This document shows, in pieces, positions 1 through 15,364 of a DNA stretch of 64,000 nucleotides. Below the pieces are notes generated by a model. The model made no database searches, was not told the DNA's origin, and saw only the letters and a program-made list of their open reading frames with translations. Numbering within the stretch: position 1 is the stretch's first letter; each line of letters begins with the position of its first letter. The stretch covers positions 33,562,504-33,626,503 of the forward strand of contig NC_051075.1 of NCBI RefSeq assembly GCF_004664715.2, given 5' to 3'. The translations under genes and the position numbers were made by a program. This DNA is from Peromyscus leucopus (lineage: Eukaryota; Chordata; Mammalia; Rodentia; Cricetidae).

Positions 1-1003
1 TAATTCTGTGTTATTAATGGATGTTTTATGAGTGTTTTCATACATCAGTGTTGTTGATGGCTGATTACATTCTTTTTGTTCCCTACCAATTGAGCAGATC
101 TATATGCTTAGTTATGTCTACAGTTAAGAATCCATGAAACTAATCAACCAACCTATAATCCATGAAAGTAAAAATAAGTATATTTATTTAAAAATATTAA
201 TTTAGTATTTGTTATATATTACTTGTATGAAGTACAATAATATTTAAGAGATGTTCCTTTCCTTAAGAAGTGAAAATACCACTGCAAATTTAAGAGTAGA
301 AAGGCCTAAAAATATCACACACTTAAAAATATCTCAAAGGCAGAGTGGTTATAAAGTTTAATATTGGGAAAGTCAAAGAGAAAAAAAACACATGGGAGTT
401 GGATTTGTCAATTTCTTCTGTCTATATCACCTTGTTTCTCTGGTGATCATTCTATATTTCTAAACTTGAATGATGTTTTTAATGGGAACAGTGGAGAAAC
501 AAACCTCTCATTCTAACCAAATGACCCTACCTAAGTCAAAATGTAAGGGCATTTGTAGCCAAAAAAATAATGATGTATCATGTAGGAGTTAGCACAAGGT
601 AAAAGAAATTTTTAGGTACACTATATAACAGACGTGTAGGTGATAGGTACATAGATGGTTGACTAATAGGTCCTATGACCCGAGTGCACAAACTGGCTAA
701 GATATTTCATGGTATGGGAAGTCATTTTAAGAATGAAAAGGGCCTGGACAAGTAACTAACTTTGGGTTTAGGTAAAAGTAAATTTTGGATACAAAACTGG
801 AAGGGAAAAGTCAGGAATAACAACATAAAGTACCCTGATACAACTTTGTGGAGGCACCTAAGCGAGTTATTAGTTCATGTGAGCTTCAGAAAAAGTCATG
901 GACTGGAGGAAAATTATATTTTCATTAAAACTTCTTATAAATTCAAAGATCTAAGAATATAGTACTTTATTAGCTTATATTAAGAAACAATTTATAGACT
1001 GAT
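1..1003. other. AT-rich sequence, nothing recognised
   Basis: I see no repeat family, RNA gene or exon-like frame here. The short open frame near 762-962 looks like chance, with no recognisable domain. Confidence 0.5.
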
Positions 1004-1073
1004 AAGAAGTGATTCACAGCGCAAGGCCCTAGGTTCGGTCCTCAGCTCTGAAAAAAAAAGAAGTGATTCACAG
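1004..1073 (+). mobile_element. 5'-truncated ID SINE with target-site duplication
   Basis: Positions 1020-1057 match the 3' part of the rodent ID element (tRNA-Ala/BC1-related), including the B-box-like GGTTCGGTCC and an A-rich tail. The 16-bp sequence AAGAAGTGATTCACAG occurs at 1004-1019 and again at 1058-1073, directly bounding it. That is the mark of target-primed retroposition. The 5' half with the A box is missing, so it cannot be transcribed by Pol III. Confidence 0.85.
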
Positions 1074-1296
1074 TCATTTGATGCCATTTTATCAAATAAT
1101 AAAAAAGTATGCATTTATTTAATCAATGAGAAATTTATATACCAATTTTAATAACACTATAGGAAATGGAAAAATTCAGAGAAAACCAACATGTATCACA
1201 GTTCAGTTAGCATTCACTCCAAATTGCAGTTAGGTCATGTGACCTGAAATACTGTAATTATAAAACCTTAGATTGCCAAGACAAAAGACAATCAGT

Positions 1297-1362
1297 GTCT
1301 ATGGCCATACCACCCTGAATGCACCCAATCTCATCCAATCTTGGAAAGCTAAGATAAGCAGG
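1297..1362 (+). pseudogene. 5S rRNA pseudogene, 5' half
   Basis: The stretch starts at the 5S 5' end and follows the conserved GGCCATACCACCCTGAA block, then the helix/loop region down to AAGCTAAG. It diverges and stops after about 65 of the usual ~120 nt. Several C-to-T/A changes at CpG-like sites and one extra A in GGAAAGCT indicate decay. The internal promoter (A box, intermediate element, C box) lies further 3' and is absent, so this is a dead, truncated copy. Confidence 0.8.
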
Positions 1363-2434
1363 TAATTATGTGAAATTTAGTCAGTTTAGTGAGTTCATTT
1401 TAGAGAATTATTAAAATGATTTGTGAGATTTACTGTCTTTGATGCTAACATGTAAATTATATTTACAATTTTATGAAATATACCTAAACGATACAGAATA
1501 ATATAATGAAGTGGTAAAACTTTTGTCCACAAGTATGTGAACATTAACATTCATAAAATGTATGACCAGGCTAATGTTTTTTTTTCCACCCAAAATACAT
1601 TTGTTGCATATCCAATAGGAAAACTAATATTAAGGCTATCTGTGGTGTGGTAAGGGAATCACACTTTATCCTATGACTCTCATATTAGTGGAAAATTGAA
1701 TTTTATGAATTAACCATAAACAAGCATTCTAAGCAAACCATAAATCACTAACACATAGATCGAAGCGACAATGTATGCTCTAGAGATTCTGGAACTGCAC
1801 TTGTTATGTCTTTTATTGACCATTCGCCTCCTCGGTCCTAGACAGACATCAAGTGGTTGCGTTGTTAACGTTAGTGTTAGAGGACAGTAGTTGATACATT
1901 TCACTGAAATTTTAACTTTGCTGTTGCTTCTATCTTTCTCACTACTCATATGATATTAACGTGCGCTTGCCTTCTATTTCCCCAGTTTTGATTTAGGGCT
2001 AAAGACTGAAAACTAAGCATCTTATGTTTTTGAGCAAGTATTTTCACTTTCCCATACAAAGCAAGGTGTTGTGTCCAAACAGAACTCACAAGAGAAGTAA
2101 TGAATAGGGCTTTGTGAACCATAGTAGGGCAGGTTAAAAAAATATAGAGTTAAATCTTCCAACTTCTGAATGAGGGGCTATGTGCAAATAGAATGGGTAC
2201 TGGGAAGTGACCTGATAGGCTCTGGCTTGACAGTGATGCTTTAAATGACAAGCAGAGGAATCACACAGACATGCACCAAAGATACTGCATGTAAGTCACT
2301 AGCAAGAAGGACCTTATTCATAACTCACCAAAAGTGCTCAAGAAAGTATTCAATTTTCAAATAATTGAACATGAGTCTATTTCAGAATGCTCTATATGAG
2401 CATTCAATGTGTATATATAGCATATTCTCTTTTT
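1363..2434. other. Unrecognised AT-rich sequence
   Basis: No family or gene signal could be identified. An open frame on the minus strand at 1710-1949 shows no recognisable protein feature. Confidence 0.45.
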
Positions 2435-3600
2435 CCTTTCATCTGATGAAGGACACCTTGGTTGATTCCATATTTTGACTATTGTGAATAATACCATAGT
2501 GATGATGAGGATGCAGGTATCTCAAGTATTCTGATGGCATCTCCTTTGTAATGTATACCCAAGAATATGGCTTGATCAAATGATAGTCTATTTTAGAATG
2601 CTGAGGAACTTCCATACTATTTTCTTTTTTTATTATTTTATTTTACAATATAATTTAATTCTCCATATTATTTTCTATAATGTCTGAATTGATTTGTATT
2701 CCCATCAACAGTGTTTGAGTTCCTTTTCTTCACATCCTTAAAAGTATTTGTTGTTTTTATTGTGTGATTGGAAATAGTTATCCTAACTAACTAAGGTGAG
2801 ATAGAGCCTCATGATAGTCTTTATTTGCATTACCTGATGACTATAGGTAATGGGAATTTTTTTCATATATTTCTTGTGCATTTGGATTTCCTCTTTAGGG
2901 AAATGAGTATTCATATTATTTTATTTACTCACTTTTAATTGGATTAATTATTTTTTGCAATTATTATTTCTGTCATTTCCTATTCATTTTGAATGTTAAT
3001 ACTCTGCCAGGTGAATAGCTGGTGAATACGTCTTCATTTGCTGTAGATTGTCCCTTCACTTTGACTGTTTCCTTTGCTATGCAGAGGCTTTTTAATTTGA
3101 TGAAATTCAATTTGTCAATACTTGTTTGTGTTTTCTATGCCTTCAGAGATCTAAGCAAGAAACAGCTGCTGTGCCAATATCCTGAAATATTTCTCCTGTG
3201 TTTTCTGATAGCTGTCTCATAGTTTCTCATCTTACATCAAAGTATTTTTATTCATTTTCAATTAGTTTTAGTACATGGTGAGAGACTGGACTCCAATTTA
3301 AGTCTTCTACCTTGGGTTATCTACCTTATCCAACTTCGTTTAATGAAGAGGCTGTTTTTGTCTCAGTGTAATAACTTGGCACTATTTTCTACAGTTTCTT
3401 TAGTAAATATATGATAATTTTCTTGTAAGAATCTTTCACTGTCATGGTTAAATTTATTCCTAGATATTTCATTTATTCTAGTAGCTGTTATAAATGGAAC
3501 TGTTTCCTTGATGTCTTTTCAGACATTTCACTAATAGAAATGCTACTGATATTTGTGTGTTTAAGCATCCTACAACCTTGCCAATTTTTAAATTGGGTTA
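2435..3600 (-). mobile_element. Old LINE-1 fragment, antisense (ORF2 3' half)
   Basis: Read on the minus strand this follows the L1 ORF2 3' half. The plus strand shows the antisense landmarks in order: a 'TTGATTCCATATTTTGACTATTG' type block near 2462 (given here only as landmark), CCCATCAACAGTGTTTGAG near 2701, TTTGCTATGCAGAGGC near 3072, GGTGAGAGACTGGACTCC near 3277, and AAATTTATTCCTAGATATTT near 3450. It is heavily diverged, with an internal deletion near 3360. No usable frame remains. Confidence 0.75.
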
Positions 3601-3639
3601 TTTGTTTTCTTACTACAAAATCCCTTACACTTCATATAT

Positions 3640-4200
3640 AATTTAGATAGTAGTGCCTTGTCAGATGTTTGGTTTGCAAATATATTCTCCCTCTGTTGAT
3701 CATTTCTCATGTTGTGTTCAAGCTATTTAGTGTGATGTAATCACATTTGTGCATTTCAGTTAGGTTAGATTCATGTTAAACAAGTCACTGACCATGCTAC
3801 TTTTGTGTTGAATTTTCTCCCCAATTTTCTCACAGTGATTTCATATTTCAAATTCTGAAACTTAATTCATAATCTATTTAGAGTTTATGTTTGTGTGTAG
3901 TACAATACAGGGTCTAATTTCATTCTGCATGTGGTTAGTTTTCTCAGGACCATTTATTGCAATCTGTCCTTCTCTGTCACATAGTTTTAATATGCAAATA
4001 ATAATTGGCTCCAAGTATGTAGACTTGTTTTTGGAATATCTATTTTGTTTCCATTAGATTACATATGTATCTAAACATCAATTTCACATCTTGTTTACTA
4101 CATTTTTAAAAGATTTTGATGTCAGACACTGAGTACTATAACGCCTTGACCTTGAGTAATTTTCTTAAGAATGCTTTGACTATTTAAGTTTATTTTCCTA
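3640..4200 (-). mobile_element. Second old LINE-1 fragment, antisense
   Basis: This begins with antisense landmarks (CTTGTCAGATGTTTGGTTTG near 3658, GGACCATTTATTGCAA near 3948, CCATTAGATTACATATGT near 4052) that lie in the same ORF2 interval as part of 2435-3600. The same L1 region is therefore represented twice in one orientation, which points to two insertions or a duplication. Confidence 0.65.
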
Positions 4201-4334
4201 AATATTTACACAAAATTCTATTATAAGTACTTATTCCAGTTAAAATATCTTCTTGATTTATGATGTAACAAATATTCATGAACTTGAATAAGTAAGTTCA
4301 GAAGTGTTTATATTTTTTGGTTTGGTGTTTGGTA

Positions 4335-4460
4335 GTATTTTGTTTTAATGTGCTGCCTCAAGTAGCCCAGGCTAGCCTTGAACTCTTGGCATAGCCAAAG
4401 GTGATTTCCTGATTCTAATGTTTCCCAAGCACTAGGATTACAGGTTTATGGTCCTGCCGT
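4335..4460 (-). mobile_element. Degenerate B1-type SINE, antisense
   Basis: The antisense B1 core is visible as TAGCCCAGGCTAGCCTTGAAC followed by the CACTAGGATTACAGG block. It is older than the B1 copies at 31.2 and 53.7 kb. Confidence 0.7.
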
Positions 4461-6443
4461 AGGCCTCTTATTTATTGAAAATTTATATTAGAGTATATTT
4501 GTATTTGGTGTGGCAAAGAAAAGTAAGCATTGGCTAGAGAGTTCATAATAGGGCACACATTTGTTTTCCCTGTTGCCTTGTTTGGTGGAAATGGACTTGA
4601 TTTCAACATTTAACCTCATTAGCTTGCAGAAAGGCAGTTCTAAATCTAAACTTAATGTTAAGGCTTTCTAAATATTGACAGATCAGAGAGATATTGTCCT
4701 TCATTACATTTTTGTACTATAATTTTGAGAATCTTACCTTTTCTGTTATCCCTAACTCCTAGTTTCAAAAGTTTTCCATAGTTAGTATAAGGATTAACAG
4801 ATTAAAATACCTGGTTTCAACTAGCACTGTCTCTATCAGTATGCATAATTCATCCCAAACTAATTGTTTCTGTACATAATTCTGAAGCATCCTAGAACAG
4901 ATGGTTTGGAGGTCAACTGGGAGAAGGCAGGTCCTTTAATTTATGAATTATACAATGTTCTTCCTGAGAAAACTATAATGAGAAAGTCCTTTGTATTCAT
5001 TTTTTAACTGTTAATTTTTTTTAATTCACATTTCACATGGAATATAAACCTATGACTTTGGCTGTGATCCTTAATTATTTTATATTTGTCCATCCACAGA
5101 TTGCTCAGCCCTATGAAAAGAAAAAAAAGACATTTCACTGATTGTTTTCTTTCATATAGAAATTATGCTTTTACTTTTGTAATAGAATGTTTTCTAAAGA
5201 CTTTTTAAATTAATTTTTAAAAATTTAATTTTGGTATGTTCTTTCATAAATTTATTTTCTTTGAATAAAATTTGCTCCTCAGTCTGTTTAAATACCATGA
5301 ATATTAAGCTATATATATATATATAGATATTAATATTTTTAGCTTTAATTTTGAAGCAGTTTGAAACTGGTTAAAAATATAATAAAGGTAATAATGCATA
5401 GAAATCCCACTGTATCCTTCACTTAGTTTCATCAATTGTTAATGCTTTGGTATATTTGCTTAATCATTTCATCTTTACCCTTTAATACTTCTGTGTCTAT
5501 TTCTAAGCTCTTCTTGTGAATGTTTAAATAATCACAATGCAATTATAAAGTTCATTAAATTTCACATTGAAATGTACTTTAATGTATAATTCACAGGTCT
5601 CTGTTACAGCCATCACAGCCTCGTTCTTTCATGGTATTGTTTCTCCCCGTGGGCCAAGGACCTCTTCATAATCATGCTTTGAAATGAGCTGTCATGTCTC
5701 TTCCTTCTTTTTAATCTAATATTATCTGTCCAACTCTAAATGATATTTGTGAGGAACTCATGCCAATTTTTATAAAACATATTCTTTTAATTTTTTTTTA
5801 GTTTTCTCTTTTCTTCCTTAGCCACAAAGTCATCTGATGATACTTGCCTACATTAATATTTATTATAATGGATAGAAATTGGTGGTTGTTAATTCCATTA
5901 TTTTCACTAAACCAGTCATGTCTCTACCCCCAAAGCATTAACACTTTGTGCATTAAAATAATAAAACTAAGGAAATATAAATCACAATATAGAAGTTATT
6001 TTATTAGTAAAAACTCAGTTATTCCCATTTCATTTATTGAAATAATAAAAGCATAAATCTTCTTCCCTGTGCACAAGTATTAATGCAGCAATATGGAGTT
6101 TAAAAGTGAAAACTGCACTAGACCAGTTGATGTATTCCAAATATGCCAGTTAATTCACTGGAAGAAGTACCATCTCAGATTTTTTCACAGTGTACGTTAG
6201 AATCAAATTACACACCTTCCAAATTTAATCCTCTGTTTTACACATTGTTTCATTTATAATCTATCCTAGAATCTCCATGAGACTTTTAGATTAGAGTTAA
6301 TTTGTTGATTCATGGAAAATGTCCATCAGAATTTCTCCGGGACTGTATAAATTCTATAAGTGATTTTTAAGAAAATTTACTCGAAACACTTACTAACTCT
6401 ACCAGTTATTCATAACATTGCTCTTCAATTATTTATGTCTGTA

Positions 6444-6444
<1 letters not shown>
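4461..6444. other. Unrecognised AT-rich sequence with short (TA)n
   Basis: There is a short (TA)n tract at about 5309-5325. No other repeat family or gene is recognised. Confidence 0.4.

Positions 6445-6493
<49 letters not shown>
6445..6493. repeat. (TG)n microsatellite
   Basis: An uninterrupted TG dinucleotide run of about 49 bp, a potential Z-DNA-forming tract. Confidence 0.97.
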
Positions 6494-6495
<2 letters not shown>

Positions 6496-6505
6496 ACTTC
6501 TTTGA

Positions 6506-6604
6506 GAGTATGTGTTTGATTCTTTGAAATAGGACCTTGCTATGTATTGCTGGCTAACCTCAAACTCAAGGTCCTGAAATGTGTGTGCTACCACCTCCGA
6601 TTAT
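6506..6604 (-). mobile_element. Degenerate B1-like SINE, antisense
   Basis: The block GAAATAGGACCTTGCTATG, then GCTGGCTAACCTCAAACTCA and GTGTGTGCTACCACC, follows an antisense B1 with many substitutions. It sits just downstream of the TG tract. Confidence 0.55.
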
Positions 6605-6780
6605 TTTATTTTTAATAATACTTTATTTATTCTTTGGAAATTTTGTGTGTCTATCTAGCTAATCTGATCATGTCTATTCATTTCACCTGTTCAACTCTTC
6701 ACACAACCACCTTTACATATTTTCCTTCCAACATCATATCACCTTTCATTTTTTAAATTATATTTTTAAATTTTTTATCT

Positions 6781-6995
6781 ATGTGTGTGTATGTATCTAT
6801 GTGTAGGTCTTTGCAAGTACATTTGTGTGGCTTCAGAGACCAGAAAAAGATGTGTGGTACCTAGGAGATGGAATTATTGGTGATTGTGAGTCTTCCCTCC
6901 CCCACCCCACACAACACTAGTTCTGAACATCAAATTCTGGTCTACTGAAGGAGCAGAAAGTGTTCTTAACTTCTGAATCATCTCTAGGGCTTCTA
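6781..6995 (-). mobile_element. B3-like SINE, antisense
   Basis: The order of blocks is that of an antisense B3/B2-type SINE: a TG-rich start, GGCTTCAGAGACCAGAAAA, a GGTGATTGTGAG block, then TTCTTAACTTCTGAATCATC and TCTCTAGGGC. The last part is the tRNA-like head, including the A box in reverse. Confidence 0.65.
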
Positions 6996-7079
6996 TGTCC
7001 ACTTGTCTTTTATACCTCAATGAGTTCACCTGGCACTGCCTCTGTGCCCATTTGTGTGTCCATACACTTGGGCATGAAT

Positions 7080-7420
7080 GTATGATATTTGTTTGTGTGT
7101 GTGTGTTTGAGGGTATGAATGTATACCTCTATGTATCATTTCAGGCATACATGTGCCTGTGTGGACGTCAGAGGATAATCTCTTCTATCAGTCCTCACCT
7201 TCCAAATTGATTGATATCCCTTCTTTTATTGCTGCTCACCACTTCATATATCTGGCTTGCTGACCCATATCCACCTCCTTCCTCACAGTAGGAAGACTGA
7301 GATTTACAGATGTATACAACCACTCCCAGCTTTTCTATAGGTTCTGGGGATTTGGAACGAGTTTCACATACTTGAACAATAAGCATTTTACCCACAAAAC
7401 AATTTCCCTGAACACAGATA
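7080..7420 (-). mobile_element. B4-like SINE, antisense, degenerate
   Basis: TGTGTGGACGTCAGAGGATA near 7157 and GGTTCTGGGGATTTGGAACG near 7339, followed by AATAAGCATTTTACCC, give the layout of an antisense B4 (a B1-like middle flanked by an ID-like head). It is strongly diverged in the middle. Confidence 0.5.
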
Positions 7421-10452
<3,032 letters not shown>

Positions 10453-10642
10453 GGGAGCTGGGTTGGAGTGATTAAGAGTGCTCAGTGGTTAAGAGCATGT
10501 ACTGCTCTTGGAGAGGTCCTGAGTTCAATTCCCAATATCCATGGCACGCACCTCACATTCCAAAATGCTGACACTTCTAGCCTCTGTAGGAACCTTCACT
10601 CATGTATATTCAATGCCCCCCCCATAATTAAAATTAATCCTT
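10453..10642 (+). mobile_element. B2/B3-type SINE, sense, diverged
   Basis: The tRNA-like head GGGAGCTGGGTTGGAG...GTGGTTAAGAGCATGTACTGC and the B-box block GTCCTGAGTTCAATTCCC are clear. The body is diverged and ends near a C-run at 10616-10623. A second C-run lies at about 10670-10679. Confidence 0.75.
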
Positions 10643-11724
10643 GAAATAGTAATTGGAAAATCCTGGAAGCCCCCCCCCCTTAAGAGGACACAGTGCAATT
10701 TTGCTTATCACAGGCTTTTTAGTGGTCCAATAGTAAAAACAACTAATCAATTTTACTTAATCAAGCATTTTATACTTTAACTATTTGCTGTATTGAAAAC
10801 AATGAATTTCTGTTATGTAATTTATTTGATACTAGCAGTGTATAATGTGATACTACAAGCACTGCAGGTGAAATAAACATGACATTTAATCATATCCGCT
10901 GAATGTCAAACTGCCCAGAAATAACCATACGTAAATTATAATTATTCATATGAATAAAGGGTAGAGTTTTATTCCATTATTTGTTGGTAGCTGAGTTCAG
11001 AAGAATGAATTTCATTTACATTATGAATAGTATAGAGAATCCAGAAAGCCTTAGAAATTAGGAAGTTATTTGAAACAGTTTATGAAAATATCACTATTCT
11101 TGAAGGATAAAAGTGGTTTGTACATATTTACCTGAAAGTAATTTTGTTGGTGTAGTAATTATGCAAATGGGCCCAGCCTGTGTATGTGATACTATGAAGT
11201 ATGCAATGATGAAATGTGTTTGCATTGCACTTGGCATAATCCAAACATACATATCCAGATACTAGCATAAGCCGAGACATGACGGGGAAACCAGTCACCA
11301 CTTCTTTCTTAGTCTTTGCATGTTTTTGAGATTTCGTGGTATAATAAATATATATATATTCAAATGATCTTCTTTTTGAATTAACTTCTAACATGGTTTT
11401 TATTAGCCAGCATGGCATTACTGTTATGAAATGCCAAGCAGAGACCATTTATGAAGAAAAGAACTTTCATAACTCATAGATCTGGGACTTTAAAGTCCAA
11501 ACAGTATAACTCAGGCTCTTTGTTGAGCTCCAACACCAGGTTGCATCTCACCCCATCCTACAGCAATGTCAGGAGCACCAAAAACAACAACAACAAAATC
11601 CTTAAATTTCTAATTACTAGCACAGTGGATGGAAATGTACATACTCATTTTGCAATAGCACACCAAAGGCCACAAGGAGCTCCAAGAGAAATATCTTCTG
11701 CTCTCATTCTCCAGTGACTAAGAC
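10643..11724. other. Unrecognised sequence
   Basis: Mostly AT-rich with a short TA tract near 11347. Open frames at 11128-11448 (minus) and 11451-11717 (plus) have no recognisable features. Confidence 0.4.
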
Positions 11725-11830
11725 CTCCCTGGGCCTCACCCCTTAAGGTTTCACCACCTCCTGATAGCACTACCATTGGCACCAAGAGTCTCCCACATGA
11801 ATCTTTGTGGTGCACAATTAAATCATATCA
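11725..11830 (-). mobile_element. MaLR-like LTR fragment, antisense
   Basis: The run of CACCCCTTAAGGTTTCACC, CACCTCCTGATAGCACTACC, then CACATGAATCTTTGTGG follows the antisense 5' region of mammalian MaLR LTRs (MLT1/MST/ORR1 type). It is an old, truncated piece. Confidence 0.5.
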
Positions 11831-14800
11831 AGATATAACAGTAGATAAGCCATAGCTTATTGTTGTAATTGAGATATATAAATGCTGTGTTTCAAAGTCA
11901 TAAGATTTAGCTATTTAATGATAGTGTGTTAATACTTGTGTAATAGCATTCAGTGTTTGTTTTATTTATATTTTATAATGTTTACTTTTAAAACCAATTA
12001 AATAATTTAGCAAATGTTTAATTCAGTTTCCACTTACAAATATTTTCAGACTAAATTAGAGACTTGAGAAGACTAGATTGTTAAATCACCTAAGGAGGAA
12101 AATGATTTTTAAGTTCATATCTAAGAAAGTACACATAATGAGTTCTTGGTACTTGTTTACGTATTAAGTATATATGTTGTTAGTGAACAAAGACCTGAAC
12201 AAAAATCCTCGGTAGTGACTAGAACTCATTTCTACCTTCTATTTAGTGTTTTTTCTTCCTTGAGAAATTTATTCCAATTTCTTTAGATAATAATTTTATT
12301 TTAAAATACCTTGAATTTTCTTTTTTAATAAATTTCAAAATACCTAAAGTACAAATAAAAATAAAATTTAAAGATAAAGTTCCAAGAAGAATATATTTTA
12401 AAGATAAGATTGATATACACACTGTAATGAAGAATAAGAACAATGTTTGAGGAAAAAAGAAAAAAAACTATTTATGTGGAAAAACGCAACTCTCCAATTA
12501 CAGCATCAAAAATTGCAAGATCAATAATCTTGATTCATGATCAAATAAAGAAAATCATGTTGACTAGGTAAGTGATTTGTTCTTTCATGCCCTGAATGGA
12601 TATTATACTAAGAATTGTTGTTTTTCTTAATTTTAGATATGATAAGTTACCATCTTATGTTCTGAATTAAAAAGCATACACAATAAAACCAATGGATAAA
12701 TTATCCCTGGAAAGCTTCGTTTCTCAACTTGGAAGTAGACATTTTAGGGAGAAGTTCATTAGTAATGACTCATTCACTTAAAATCTAATATTTGTCAAAT
12801 AAATAAGTTTTTAAGCATCACATGCTCCTTGCTAAGGTGAAATAATGGGAAGTTGATAACAAGATTATCCTGCTTAAGACAGTTTCTGAAAGAATTTTCA
12901 GATCTATCGCTTATCTGACCACAGTCATATGAATTTTATTGGGTATGGTGTTTAATTTTCCAAATTTTTAGTAACTTTGCTAAAATTTATTTGTATTATT
13001 TCACACTACACGAATAAACTGTCTCTACAGGAATTAATGATTATTAAATGTAATGATACAAAGTGGGAGGCTCTTTAGAAGCATATTTAAAGCAAGGCAT
13101 TAAGGTTTCATGCATTTATGATGACTTCATTTGTCTGCAGATGTCATGCAGCACCATTCTCTCTGGTGAGGCCTGCCTGTAGAGAAGGTTACTCATACAT
13201 TTATTTACTGTTGGCAAACATACAACATTTTAGTTTATTGTAACTTCAAATGGAATCCACATCATCCTGAAAGTTATTATAAATGACCAGTACTGAATAC
13301 CTCCTACTAACTCTACAGCAGAAGCTGCTTATTAACAGCATGTAAAAGGATTATGACACAGTGGAGTTTTAAAACACACCCCAGCATAGACACCCTAAAT
13401 CCCTATTGATCCCACTAAACATACAAGACATCAGAATCCAAAACTCTGAAGTTACTAAAAACTGTAACTTGAACTCTAACGTAGATGTCTTTAATTCCTC
13501 ATGACTTTTCTTTGATAGTAGCAATTTTATTCTTCTGATATGTTTGTAGTAGTAGACATACACATATATTGACAAATTGGTGGAGATACCTTTAGTATAA
13601 CTACGATGCAGACATAAACATTCATCTCAACAGGTATAAATAGAGTATAAAATTATTTTGGAATAGTAGTTTTATAATGAGCTGTAATTCTGACAACCAT
13701 TTTGATACAGTTCTTCCCTTTTTATGGGGAGGAGATGGTGATGAGAAAAATCTTATTGTCAGCAGCAGCAAGGAATTAGGAACCACATGCACAACGCCAT
13801 ACTTCTACCTATAGCAGCCTGAGGATATCTTCAGAGACTTAATCAAGTGAAGCAGGGATTTGTGGCTGTGCCCTGAAAAGAATATCAGGGCAATCAGTAT
13901 GAAGCAAATCTGGAGTTTATTTTTAAGTTTTAAGCATCAGTTTAAGCAAAGACATTAAGAACAAGGGAACTTATTAGGGCAAGCTTGGTTTGTGCGCAAG
14001 TGTGTACATGGCATTCTCAAGTGAGCACCAACTTTAGAGTCTTATGGTAGCTATACGTATAGTTGTACAGTTACAGTGACTTCTCAAGTTATGTCTCAAA
14101 GGCTTCTAAGGAACCTTAATTTGGCGGGAGGTGGGGGGGCAGTAAATGGTAAATTGAATAGAATATAGCTGGTAAAGTAAAACTATATGCAGGGTTACAT
14201 CTGGAAAAGGAATAAGGCCATACATGCATTGTATTTTAGACACAGCTTGTTATTTTTAACATTCTCATTGGTATAAGCCTATATGAAAATATATTTCCCT
14301 CTATACAGGCAACGTTTTGTTAATTGTGCTGAAATTCTTCTCTTTTAGTTAACATGAGATTTTAGTCAATCAGACTTTGGGATTAAGGGTTGTTTTACCT
14401 TCCCACATTTCATTACATGCCTATCTTTCCCGCCAAATTATTTTCTTTTTAATGAAAGATGTCTCCATCGCGAATAGTAAGCAGGACATCTCTCACCTTC
14501 TGGAGGCTTTCAGAACAGGTTCTGTGAAGAGCTGCATGAGGCCTGAGACCTATGTTGCTATAGTGAGTCTGTGTGTCACAGACCTCAGTGTCTTCCAGTA
14601 GTGTCCCCAGTGGAGAGTGGGGACTAGTTTGGTTTGAGAGCTACGAAGCTGCCATTCTTTTTTGTTTTGTTTTTTTTCCAGTAGACTGAGCAAAGTTTTT
14701 TGTCTTTACATGGGTGGGCATCATCTCAACAGTTCAAGGCCAAACCTTTACGAGCAAAAAGGCAATTATTTTTGTTTCATACTTCAAGGTGGGATTTCAC

Positions 14801-14847
14801 ATTTTTTTCTTGTGTTCAGAGTCAAACTTAAACACCTTGGGGGGGGG
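11831..14847. other. Long unrecognised stretch
   Basis: About 3 kb of AT-rich sequence in which I can name no repeat or gene. The part near 13720-14640 is slightly richer in GC, with a G-run at about 14132-14139 and another at 14839-14847. Open frames at 12243-12443, 13369-13575 and 14377-14601 look like chance. Confidence 0.4.
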
Positions 14848-14931
14848 CTTCCTTCTCCTCCTCCCCCTTCCTCCTCCTCTTCTTTCTCCTCCCTCCTCCT
14901 GCTTCTCCCTCCTCTTTCTCCCCCTTCTTTC
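14848..14931. repeat. Polypyrimidine (CTCCTC-rich) tract
   Basis: About 84 bp that is almost pure C/T on the plus strand, with a single G at 14901. A G-run at 14839-14847 precedes it. It is of low complexity and potentially triplex (H-DNA) forming. Confidence 0.9.
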
Positions 14932-14935
14932 AAAT

Positions 14936-15122
14936 ACAGAATCTATGTAACCCAGGCTCACCTCAGCTCACTATGTAGTCAATGATGTGCTTGAGTTTAC
15001 CTCCTGAGTGCTAGGATTACAGGAGTTTGCACCACACTTAATGTTAAGTGGTACTGAAGATCAAGTCCAGAGCCACAGACATGCTAAGCCAGCATTCTAC
15101 CAAATGAGCTACATCCCCAAGC
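14936..15122 (-). mobile_element. B1-ID composite SINE (B4/ID_B1 type), antisense
   Basis: The plus strand reads an antisense B1 part (CTATGTAACCCAGGCTCACC, then GAGTGCTAGGATTACAGG). An antisense ID-like head follows: ACATGCTAAGCCAGCATTCT, then ACCAAATGAGCTACATCCCC. That joint order is the hallmark of the B4/ID_B1 group. Confidence 0.75.
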
Positions 15123-15127
15123 CTCTT

Positions 15128-15360
15128 CCTGCCTCTTCCTGGGTTGTAAGCCTATTAGTCAGGAATTTTATCTTCCTGCTTCTTGGGCTTTCAGAGTCCA
15201 GCTGGATCTATACCATCAGCTTCCTTGCCTCTTTATCCTGTCAGCCCATCATGTAAATCTGGGAACTTGCCTGATTCTGGGTCATATTTACAGTTCCCTA
15301 TAATAAATCTTTAAAATATATATACTCTGTTGGTTTGTTCTCTAGAGGATCCTGACATAG
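15128..15360 (+). mobile_element. Old MLT1-like LTR, 3' part
   Basis: The end of this stretch (CCTATAATAAATCTTTAAAA, a TA-rich spacer, GTTGGTTTGTTCTCTAGAGG, then ATCCTGACATAG) follows the 3' end of old mammalian MaLR LTRs, including the AATAAA signal at about 15302. It directly precedes the antisense L1. Confidence 0.5.
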
Positions 15361-15364
15361 CATT

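Noticed and set aside
1020..1057. tRNA gene (B-box GGTTCGGTCC)
   Set aside because: There is only a B-box-like block followed by an A-tail, without A box or a foldable cloverleaf. The flanking duplication shows it is an ID SINE fragment.
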